Positions 1-6,315 of a stretch of 52,704 nucleotides of DNA are shown here, piece by piece. Source of the DNA: Bacteroidales bacterium (lineage in GTDB: Bacteria; Bacteroidota; Bacteroidia; Bacteroidales; F082). The notes beneath the pieces were generated by a model that worked only from the letters and a program-made list of their open reading frames with translations, had not been told where the DNA came from and did not search any database. The number at the start of each line of letters is the position of its first letter. The first letter of the stretch is position 1. The stretch is taken from positions 1-52,704 of the forward strand of contig JAFYIE010000024.1 of assembly GCA_017538795.1 (NCBI GenBank), read 5' to 3'. A program made the position numbers and the translations under genes.

Positions 1-43
1 GGTTACTTTTTCACCTTTAACTCTACCCCCGCCACTTTACTGT

Positions 44-84
44 ATAAGTAATGCCTACTTATGTTGTTAACGATGCCTACTTAT
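44..84. repeat. inverted plus direct repeat cluster, possible recombinase or regulator binding sites
   Basis: ATAAGTA (44-50) and TACTTAT (56-62) form an inverted repeat around a 5-base spacer. The 12-mer ATGCCTACTTAT at 51-62 recurs exactly at 73-84, 22 bp further on, which is about two helical turns. Spaced identical sites upstream of an integrase gene suggest arm-type or regulator binding sites. That role is inference from position only. Confidence 0.45.
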
Positions 85-390
85 CGGATTTAAACCAGCC
101 ATCGGATAACAAAAGAGGAAAAAAGCGGAAAAATCGTTGCAAATCAGGGGATTGGGATGAAAACTGCGGAATGATGAGAACAGTGGACTGCAACTTGAGT
201 ACGGTATGAAGGAAAGATTTAAGTATCTAATTCGTAACTTGTTTCTGAAATTGTGAAAATCGAGGCAAATAGGTTACTTTCAGACACTGAAACTATTGAT
301 ATTCAATAGGTTTGGCGAAACGAAACGACTTTGGTACGAGTTGCCGAAATTTGAATAGATTTGCGTAGAAATCGGATGCTCGGCATTGAC

Positions 391-398
391 TAATTTTG
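391..398 (+). promoter_or_regulatory. integrase promoter, -7 element
   Basis: TAATTTTG matches the Bacteroidales -7 consensus TAnnTTTG and ends 34 bases before the integrase start codon. No convincing -33 TTTG lies at the usual spacing. The extended form TAATTTTGCA recurs at the promoters proposed for rteA and the excisionase operon. Confidence 0.5.
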
Positions 399-432
399 CA
401 AACTGAAAGTTAAACATAAAATTAGTGTAAAA

Positions 433-1680
433 ATGAAGAGTACCTACAGTATCATTTTCTACCTCAAGAGGGAGAAGTTAAAGAAGGATGGAACGTACCC
501 CGTAATGGGTCGTATCACAGTTGACGGAACACAGTGCCAGTTCAGTTGCAAAGTGGACTGCAAGCCTGACCTCTGGGAAACCAAAGGCGGTCGTGCCACT
601 GGCAAGAGCGTCATGGCCCGCAACGTCAATATGGAGTTGGATAAGATCAAGGCCCGCATCGACAAGTATTACAAGGAAATTGTTGACCGTGACAACTTCG
701 TGACGGCTGAGAAAGTGAAGAATGCCTTCCTCGGTCTGGAGTATCGACAGCAAACGTTGATGACGATGTTTGCCCAGTGGAACGAAGAGTACAAGAAGAT
801 GCACGATGGCGGTCTGCGATCGAAAGCCTCGCTGCACAAGTACCAGGCCGTCTATAAGCATGTCGGGGAGTTCTTGCGCCAACACTATAGAGTGTCGGAT
901 ATGGCGTTAAAGGAAATCCAACCCTCCTTCGTCTCGGACTTCGAAGTCTATCTGAAAACAGAGAGGAACATCTCGCACAATACCTGCATCCTCTACAACA
1001 ATGCCATTATGATGCTGATGCACCGTGCCCATGAGAACGGTTGGGTGTCGCGTTATCCATTCAGTGACTACCACATCCAAAAGGAGGAAACCGAAAAGGG
1101 ATTTCTGACCAAGGAAGAGTTGAACGCCTTAATGAACAATCCGAGGCTCACACCGCGACGTGCCTACATCCGCGACCTCTTCATCTTCTGCTGCTTCACA
1201 GGCTTGGCTCATGCCGACTTGAAGAACCTGAAGAACGAGAACATCGTGAAGAATCCCGCTGATGGCAGTTGGTGGATTCACACTCACCGCCAGAAGACAG
1301 GTGTGGCTGAGAACGTGAAACTGCTACCTATCCCGCTGGCAATCCTCAAGAAGTACAAGGGACTATGCACGGACGGGCATGTCTTCGATGTGCCTAACCA
1401 CAAATCCTGTTGCAAGAGAATTCGTTTTGTTGCCAAGTTGTGCGGAATTACCAAGAATCTGACCTGGCACATGGCCCGCCACACGATGGCAACGGTTGTC
1501 TGCCTGTCGAACGGGATGCCCTTGGAGGTTGTCGGCTCCGTATTGGGCCACAAGTGCATCGAAAGCACTCAGGTGTACGCAAAAATCACCCAAGAGAAAC
1601 TGGGCTGCGAGATTGATACGCTGGCCACGAAACTGGCAAAGATCCAGCAGTTCTCGCCAAATATTGACATGGTAATATAA
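433..1680 (+). CDS. int: tyrosine recombinase (integrase) of a Bacteroidales integrative element
   Basis: This 415-aa protein should catalyse site-specific integration and excision of the element. Residues 1-100 look like the arm-binding domain typical of Bacteroidetes integrases. Residues 105-210 form the SAM-like core-binding domain and 225-390 the catalytic domain. Visible catalytic residues are K288 (in RQKTG), H346 and R349 (in HMARH), H373 (LGHK) and the nucleophile Y382 (in STQVYAKI). The first catalytic arginine is absent: the usual TGLR is TGLA at 256-259. Loss of this arginine is known for IntDOT and its relatives. The start fits a TAATTTTG promoter 34 bases upstream. A small RhuM-like gene follows after 21 bases on the same strand and is probably cotranscribed. 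Confidence 0.93.
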   Translation: MKSTYSIIFYLKREKLKKDGTYPVMGRITVDGTQCQFSCKVDCKPDLWETKGGRATGKSVMARNVNMELDKIKARIDKYYKEIVDRDNFVTAEKVKNAFLGLEYRQQTLMTMFAQWNEEYKKMHDGGLRSKASLHKYQAVYKHVGEFLRQHYRVSDMALKEIQPSFVSDFEVYLKTERNISHNTCILYNNAIMMLMHRAHENGWVSRYPFSDYHIQKEETEKGFLTKEELNALMNNPRLTPRRAYIRDLFIFCCFTGLAHADLKNLKNENIVKNPADGSWWIHTHRQKTGVAENVKLLPIPLAILKKYKGLCTDGHVFDVPNHKSCCKRIRFVAKLCGITKNLTWHMARHTMATVVCLSNGMPLEVVGSVLGHKCIESTQVYAKITQEKLGCEIDTLATKLAKIQQFSPNIDMVI

Positions 1681-1701
1681 ATAAGGTGGGAGGGCAAGGC
1701 T

Positions 1702-2040
1702 ATGATAAAGAGAGACCTCATCGTGTTTGAGCACGAAAGATTTGAACCGACGGGCTACGACGTCTGGATGACTGCGGGCGAGATAGCCAGTCTGCTCGGC
1801 GTCACCATCATGAAGGTGCGCAGCATCATCAACAGGATGCGTAGTCAACCGGCCGTCAACCTCGATTTAATCAGCAAGTACGACCTCTTGGAAAGCGGCT
1901 ACAAAGACGAACTTTACAACCTTGAGTGCATCATCGCCATCTCCTACCACGTCCATACCGGACTCGCCTTCGAGTTCCGCCGTTGGATATGCGATAGGGT
2001 GACGAGACGCAAGGAGCGGGCAATGATAGTCTATCTCTGA
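1702..2040 (+). CDS. short RhuM-like HTH protein
   Basis: This 112-aa basic protein has an N-terminal helix-turn-helix (about residues 23-48, 'MTAGEIASLLGV'). It also has a C-terminal segment resembling the RhuM family signature, in which a 'YNL..II...Y.V' stretch leads into 'FRRW' (about residues 72-102). RhuM proteins usually run to about 330 aa, so this is only the N-terminal DNA-binding part, ending in a clean stop. The gene lies 21 bases behind the integrase on the same strand, suggesting a role in element regulation or recombination directionality. The family link is recognised from motifs only. A stand-alone excisionase-like protein is the alternative. Confidence 0.6.
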   Translation: MIKRDLIVFEHERFEPTGYDVWMTAGEIASLLGVTIMKVRSIINRMRSQPAVNLDLISKYDLLESGYKDELYNLECIIAISYHVHTGLAFEFRRWICDRVTRRKERAMIVYL

Positions 2041-2047
2041 GAAAGTC

Positions 2048-2081
2048 GAAGCCTCGGGCGACTCACATCGTTCGGGGCTTC
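2048..2081. terminator. hairpin between convergent genes
   Basis: GAAGCC (2048-2053) pairs with GGCTTC (2076-2081), with partial further pairing through CG-rich sequence inside. It sits between the plus-strand RhuM-like gene and the minus-strand rteC-like gene. A T run follows at about 2104-2110, 23 bases away, so it is only a moderate rho-independent candidate. It may serve both directions. Confidence 0.45.
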
Positions 2082-2107
2082 TGAATATCGTATGAACAGA
2101 TACTTTT

Positions 2108-2674
2108 TTATTTCCTTCTCAGCGAGATATGAATGTCCTGGTCAATCCTTTCCTCCAGCATGTTCCGCATCCTGCTGAGGAAATACGTGCGGTTGCCGTT
2201 CTTCGTGGCCCGCTGCTTGATGTCGATATAGATACGCGAGTAGATCCTCGGCTGAAGCCCGAACAGGGGGAATATGCGATTGCCGAGTTCCTCAATGGGC
2301 AGTTTTCCGTCGTTCAGGCATTGCATCTCCTGTAGCCCATACATCAGTTCCACAAGGTTCACGATGTCACCAGTCCAGTTCAGTCCCGTCTTGGCCGATT
2401 CCGCTATCTCCGAGGCAGGCATCTGCTCCACCACCTTCTGCATCTCGCCGATGAACGTCACAGCCTTTTCCACCATCCGATTCCCCTTGCCCATTGCCTT
2501 CAGTTCAATCCCAGCGAACAGCAGAGTGGCAACGGCCGTTGTCTTGCCATTCTTGCAACCGCACACATCCACAACCCTTTCGATAAACTCACCATAACAG
2601 GCAGTCATATCATCGAGACTTCCGTTTTGGGCGGCACGGAAGAAAGCCGTTTCAGTCAGAATATTGTATTTCAT
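2108..2674 (-). CDS. rteC: RteC-like regulator of element excision
   Basis: This 188-aa protein has a C-terminal half matching the RteC pattern: 'LNWTGDIVNLVELMYGLQ', then 'IEELGNRIFPLFG', then 'RATKNGNRTYFLSRM'. In CTnDOT, RteB activates rteC, and RteC then activates the xis2c-xis2d-orf3-exc excision operon. All those partners occur here: RteA/RteB-like genes at 20.4-23.9 kb and the excision operon at 30.4-34.5 kb. CTnDOT RteC is somewhat longer than this protein, so the N-terminus is either divergent or shorter. The gene converges on the integrase unit. A TAAGTTTG -7 element at 2892-2899 predicts an unusually long leader of about 210 nt containing two strong inverted repeats. Confidence 0.75.
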   Translation of the reverse strand: MKYNILTETAFFRAAQNGSLDDMTACYGEFIERVVDVCGCKNGKTTAVATLLFAGIELKAMGKGNRMVEKAVTFIGEMQKVVEQMPASEIAESAKTGLNWTGDIVNLVELMYGLQEMQCLNDGKLPIEELGNRIFPLFGLQPRIYSRIYIDIKQRATKNGNRTYFLSRMRNMLEERIDQDIHISLRRK

Positions 2675-3203
2675 CTTTTGTCCTTTTTACTTGTTACTAA
2701 ATGCGTTTGTTTGCGATCGCACTTGTAACATAAACAGGGGTGCAAGCAAAAAGAATATGTTTTCAGACAGGAATTTTGCAACTATCTGAAAACGAGTGCG
2801 ATTAAAAGATGTTAATGAGGATAGAACTAAAAAAGACTCTAACAATTTGTGCAAATTTTGCCCAAATGCCGAAAATTTGCACAAATAATTACAAACTTAA
2901 AGATGAAACAACAGTTTCTTCGACTTTCATTGCGATGCATTAGGAATTTAAGAGCTCCAGAGTTTATCAGTTGTCAGCATATATATAAATAATGTGGGAG
3001 TTGGAACCATGATGATGAATAGATACTTGCCTATGAGGATTTGTGATTGTATTACGAAACGCAAAGAGTAGATTATGGTCGTGTATTTCTGTAGTATTCA
3101 CAAAAATGGTGAAAGATACAGCTAACTTTGGTGAAGAAAAACGAAAATGCAACATTAGGGGAGACAATTACCTCCCCATAATATTATGGCAATGTTTCTA
3201 TGC
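2675..3203. other. non-coding region upstream of rteC
   Basis: No convincing gene is seen. The part next to rteC (2716-2899) contains its proposed promoter and nested inverted repeats, listed separately. From 2900 to 3203 the sequence is AT-rich. It separates rteC from the end of the minus-strand cargo cluster, and I see no terminator or gene in it. Confidence 0.6.
2716..2899 (-). promoter_or_regulatory. rteC promoter with inverted repeats (operator or structured leader)
   Basis: On the minus strand TAAGTTTG (2892-2899) matches TAnnTTTG. Immediately downstream is a perfect 15-bp inverted repeat: ATTTGTGCAAATTTT at 2845-2859 and its complement at 2872-2886, with a 12-base loop. Each arm contains a smaller ATTTG..CAAAT palindrome. 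A second pair, GTTTTCAGA (2759-2767) and TCTGAAAAC (2785-2793), is flanked by ATCGCACT (2716-2723) and AGTGCGAT (2795-2802). In CTnDOT, half-sites upstream of rteC are needed for RteB activation. These repeats could be such sites or hairpins in a roughly 210-nt leader. Confidence 0.55.
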
Positions 3204-3806
3204 TTATTCTGATACCGCTTTCGGCGTTTGACTCTCGCCCTGTTTCAGTTGCGGACGGGGACGCTCCCATATCTGCCAGTCATCGATTTCCTTAAACAGA
3301 CGGGCGAGGACTTCCTTGTAGTCGTCGGGATAGACCATCGTATAGACAAACCAGAGTTTGTGATTGGTCATGACCTTCGAGTAATAACTGTAGCCTTCGA
3401 TAAGACTGCCGTTTTCGTACTGCGGACCAGAGAGGATGAAGTAGTCGCTGCCGAGTTTGCGGTCTGTGGCTTTCAATACTTGGGCCAGCGAGTCCATACC
3501 GTCCTTTAATGACTGGCCGTTGTTGTGCATTACATGGCTCTCAAAGACGATGGTAATCCACTGGTCGCCATACTCGAAGCGCATGCGGCCCTTCTCATCC
3601 TGAAGGGAATCTGCTTGGGCGGTGAAGAACGAGGGAACGCGGACAACGTAATCGTAGTCCGCATCCTTGTACTCGTACATGTCAGCGTAAGTGAGTTCCC
3701 GTCCGAAGACCTCCTTGTGCGACTTCAAACCGCTGCATGAACGGATCCAATCGATGCTGGCAGCCACGAGAACGATGGCGATAAATATGAAGATGGCTTT
3801 TCGCAT
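3204..3806 (-). CDS. membrane-anchored protein of unknown function
   Basis: This 200-aa protein has a hydrophobic N-terminus (about residues 4-20) acting as a signal anchor or uncleaved signal. A soluble domain of about 170 aa follows and should face the periplasm. Its C-terminus is charged and Pro/Gln-rich. I recognise no family, and the Cys at residue 24 does not sit in a proper lipobox. The gene begins 3 bases after the barrel gene at 3810-5867, so it is translationally linked to it and is the last gene of the peptide cluster. By position it could be an immunity protein or a barrel-associated factor, but nothing in the sequence proves this. Confidence 0.6.
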   Translation of the reverse strand: MRKAIFIFIAIVLVAASIDWIRSCSGLKSHKEVFGRELTYADMYEYKDADYDYVVRVPSFFTAQADSLQDEKGRMRFEYGDQWITIVFESHVMHNNGQSLKDGMDSLAQVLKATDRKLGSDYFILSGPQYENGSLIEGYSYYSKVMTNHKLWFVYTMVYPDDYKEVLARLFKEIDDWQIWERPRPQLKQGESQTPKAVSE

Positions 3807-3809
3807 TGC

Positions 3810-5867
3810 TTAGTATGCTTTCATAATGGCGCTGTTGATGCTCTTGTTGATGTCGGTGTCGCCACGCTCCGACTTCTTGCCGTAGCCGAGGCTGTAGGTC
3901 ACGGTTAGGTTGATGTTCCTGCCGTCGGCCTCGCCGTAGTTCCAGATGTCGCGGCGGTAGCAGCCGTAGTCCATCGTTATGTGCTGCTTCGTATAGCGAC
4001 TGAAAGGATTGCGCACCAGTGCTTCAACAGCCCAGTTCTTGTGATTCCAACTGACGAGCCACTCATAGACGGGACGGCGGCTGATGAGGTACGGCTCGCG
4101 GATGTCGAGTGCCGTGTAGGGTGTGCGGTAGTTGAAGCGCAGCATCCAGTCGCCCGTGAGGTAGGTGACGGAGGCTTTCATGCGGAAGATGTTGCGCGAC
4201 ATATCGTAGGTGTCGCCCCGCAGCATGTTGTATTCCTCGATGGCGGTCACGCTGAGGCGCAGTTTGTTAGCCAGTGCGCTGTAGACGTAGGTGGCCGTGA
4301 GCATGTTGCCGTAGTAGGTGCCGTCGTTCGTGCGACTGTCGTAGATGGTCTGTTGGTCGGCATCGTAGCGGTGGAGGATGTTGTCGAAGTAGATGCTGTT
4401 GTCGTAGGATATGGAAATCTTCGACTTGCCCATCTGTCCGTTGTACGACAGCGTATTCCCCAGCACCTTCAGCGGGGCGAGGTCGGGATTGCCCTTGACG
4501 GCCTCGAAGAACGAAATGGGTATGGTCATGTCGTTCTTGTTCGACGGGTCGAAGAGCGTGTGGGTGAAAAGGCCGTCGATTGCGAGGGAATGTTTCTGGC
4601 TTAGGGCGTAGTTGCCGCCGTAGAAGGCCACAGGACTGCAATAGTTGTAGTGATTGTCGTTTAACTTGACGGCAGAGTTCGACACGCCTGCTGACACGTA
4701 GTAGTAATACTTCTGCGACGAGCCGCTGAGTTGCACCAGTCCCATCGTCACGTCGGTGGTCAGCCGCTGATGGCCAGCCGAAGTTCCCGTGTATGTGTCC
4801 TTGTAGTGGTTGTGGTCGTGGGTCAGAGAGCCGGATAGCGTCAGGCCGTTCTTCCACGACTTGTAGTAGCGGGCGTTGCCTCGAATAGCGTTGTTGTCCT
4901 CGGTCACGTCGGAGGTCAACGCGCTCTGGGCGGTCTCCGTGTAGCGGCTGTTGTATCGGTTATGGCCGAACGAGGCCGACGCCGTGAAGTCGAGTGTCTG
5001 ATCCTTGGGCAGCCAGAGCGTGTAGTTGGCATAGGCGGTGGGAGCCAGTCCGCGACTGTCCGACGAGGTGAGCCGTTGGCTTGTGCCGTCGTAGTGTCCT
5101 GTGTAGAGTGCCTTCATCGCCGCCTTCGCATTGGGCACGGCCTGACGGGTCAGGCTGACGTAGGCGTTCAGTCGGTGGCTGTTGCCCGTCGATGTCAGTT
5201 TTAGGCGCACGGCCTGGTTGTTCGTCTTGTGGAGAGAAGACTCGCTTGTAAAGTCCCGTGTCAGCCTCGAACGGTCGGAAAAGATGAAGTCCTCGTGCCC
5301 TTCCGAATAACTATGGTCGTGCGCCCAATCGCCCGATGCCGTCAGCGACAGCGTAAGTCCCTTTTTCGTAAAGTCGGTAAAGGCGAGATAGTCGCCCGAT
5401 TTGTAAGCCAGCCCCTCGGTGGCTGACAGATAGACGTTGCCGCCGTACTCCAATTTATAGGTGATGAAGTTTACCAGTCCCGCCTTACCCGCATACTTGC
5501 CGCTCGGTGTGCGGATGTACTCGATGCTGCGGATGTTCTTGGCCCGTAATGTCGCCACGTCCTCAGTCAGTGCCTCCATGCCATTAATACAAATCACCAC
5601 TTCACCACCGCTGTGTGTCGTGATGCTCCTTGTATGTGGCGACACGTCCAGTTCCGCAGTCTGCATCACGTTCAGCAGGTCGAAGCCGTTGGACGAGTGT
5701 TTCTTCTCCAGCGTTGTCGGCAGCAGCACCGTCTTGTCGGCCATCTCTATCTGCCCATCGGCGTTCACCACCACCTCCGGCAGCGTCTCGGTCTTAATGC
5801 TGTCATTCTGTGCCTGTATGGCTATCACCTGTAGGCACACCATAATATATATACTCAGTCTTTTCAT
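3810..5867 (-). CDS. TonB-dependent-receptor-like outer membrane barrel
   Basis: This 685-aa protein has a Sec signal peptide (about residues 1-19, ending AIQAQ) and a plug-like region (about 25-135, containing 'LPEVVVNADG', 'VVICINGMEAL' and 'IEYIRTPSGKYAG'). A long stretch of alternating, aromatic-rich strands typical of an outer membrane barrel runs to the C-terminus. The N-terminal carboxypeptidase-regulatory-like domain common in Bacteroidetes receptors is missing. It lies directly downstream of the lanthipeptide precursor and may handle uptake, export or immunity for the peptide at the outer membrane. Its base composition looks more GC-rich than the neighbouring lanM, suggesting a different recent history. 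A TAnnTTTG element lies only 7 bases before the start codon. Confidence 0.8.
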   Translation of the reverse strand: MKRLSIYIMVCLQVIAIQAQNDSIKTETLPEVVVNADGQIEMADKTVLLPTTLEKKHSSNGFDLLNVMQTAELDVSPHTRSITTHSGGEVVICINGMEALTEDVATLRAKNIRSIEYIRTPSGKYAGKAGLVNFITYKLEYGGNVYLSATEGLAYKSGDYLAFTDFTKKGLTLSLTASGDWAHDHSYSEGHEDFIFSDRSRLTRDFTSESSLHKTNNQAVRLKLTSTGNSHRLNAYVSLTRQAVPNAKAAMKALYTGHYDGTSQRLTSSDSRGLAPTAYANYTLWLPKDQTLDFTASASFGHNRYNSRYTETAQSALTSDVTEDNNAIRGNARYYKSWKNGLTLSGSLTHDHNHYKDTYTGTSAGHQRLTTDVTMGLVQLSGSSQKYYYYVSAGVSNSAVKLNDNHYNYCSPVAFYGGNYALSQKHSLAIDGLFTHTLFDPSNKNDMTIPISFFEAVKGNPDLAPLKVLGNTLSYNGQMGKSKISISYDNSIYFDNILHRYDADQQTIYDSRTNDGTYYGNMLTATYVYSALANKLRLSVTAIEEYNMLRGDTYDMSRNIFRMKASVTYLTGDWMLRFNYRTPYTALDIREPYLISRRPVYEWLVSWNHKNWAVEALVRNPFSRYTKQHITMDYGCYRRDIWNYGEADGRNINLTVTYSLGYGKKSERGDTDINKSINSAIMKAY

Positions 5868-5874
5868 TTGGGTA

Positions 5875-5882
5875 CAAAGGTA
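5875..5882 (-). promoter_or_regulatory. possible -7 element just before the barrel gene
   Basis: TACCTTTG on the minus strand matches TAnnTTTG, and a TTG lies 22 bases further upstream. It ends only 7 bases before the ATG at 5867. Transcription from it would give a nearly leaderless mRNA, so either this is unusual or the match is chance. Confidence 0.35.
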
Positions 5883-5951
5883 CTACATTTTTAGCAATAA
5901 TCTGCAATTATATCCTGACATTTAGCTTATAATATCTTTCTCTTAATCAAT

Positions 5952-6017
5952 ATTCTTAAGTTGAGAGAAAGCGTCCCCAAATTAGATTGGGTATACTTCC
6001 ACTCAACTTTTAAGAAT
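5952..6017 (-). promoter_or_regulatory. two-level stem-loop downstream of the lanthipeptide precursor
   Basis: The outer arms are 5952-5965 (ATTCTTAAGTTGAG) and 6002-6017, whose complement is identical apart from two extra bases. Inside is a second stem, CCCAA (5976-5980) and TTGGG (5987-5991). It begins 21 bases past the precursor stop codon and precedes the barrel gene. No U-run follows on the minus transcript. A leaky attenuator or mRNA-stabilising structure fits better than a strong terminator. Confidence 0.6.
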
Positions 6018-6037
6018 TGGATTACTACACAGGTTGT

Positions 6038-6259
6038 TTAGATGAAACTCTCCTTTGTAGGCTTTTTAATTGGTCCAATCGGGCACTGGCAATTGCATAC
6101 TGCAGTACCATCACACTCGCTGCTGCTTCTTGATGAGCCACAAGAAGCCCCTGCAGCTACTGTATGCGCCTGCCCACCAAGGATAAGAATTAGTGAATCC
6201 TTGTTCAGAATCGAGAACTCGTCAGTTACAACTGACTTCAATTGACTTAATTTTTTCAT
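6038..6259 (-). CDS. lanA: lanthipeptide precursor peptide with GG leader
   Basis: This 73-aa peptide has a leader of about 29 residues ending in a double glycine (G28-G29), the cleavage signal of C39-peptidase exporters. The predicted core (30-73) is rich in modification targets: Cys 40, 49, 55, 57 and 59; Ser 39, 42, 43, 45, 46, 47 and 71; Thr 33, 52 and 68. Up to five thioether rings are therefore possible, with a CxCxC run at 55-59. The gene lies just downstream of lanM, its presumed modifying enzyme, and a C39 ABC exporter is upstream in the same operon. A 28-bp motif shared with a second peptide gene lies 21 bases before the start codon. The ring pattern cannot be read from sequence. 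Confidence 0.85.
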   Translation of the reverse strand: MKKLSQLKSVVTDEFSILNKDSLILILGGQAHTVAAGASCGSSRSSSECDGTAVCNCQCPIGPIKKPTKESFI

Positions 6260-6280
6260 TTTGTCTAATTTTATTAGTTG

Positions 6281-6308
6281 CCTACTCTATAAGCTTTTCG
6301 GCTTCCGC
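6281..6308 (-). promoter_or_regulatory. 28-bp peptide-gene upstream motif, copy 1
   Basis: This segment matches 17693-17720 at 25 of 28 bases, including CCTACTCT and the 12-base block AGCTTTTCGGCT. It lies 21 bases before the lanA start; the other copy lies 23 bases before a second GG-peptide gene. It contains no TAnnTTTG element. A weak 3-4 bp stem (AGC/GCT around CGAAAA) is possible. It may be a leader RNA element or a protein-binding site. Confidence 0.6.
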
Positions 6309-6315
6309 TTATTTC

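Larger units (their letters stand above)
1..432. other. non-coding region upstream of the integrase
   Basis: No gene is seen here. The stretch holds a short repeat cluster near its left edge (44-84), a 9-base direct repeat GGTTACTTT at 1-9 and 272-280, and the integrase promoter near its right end. In CTnDOT-type elements the integrase gene lies next to the attachment site. The element end, or integrase arm-type sites, may therefore lie in this interval or just left of the window. No att core could be fixed from the sequence. Confidence 0.5.
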
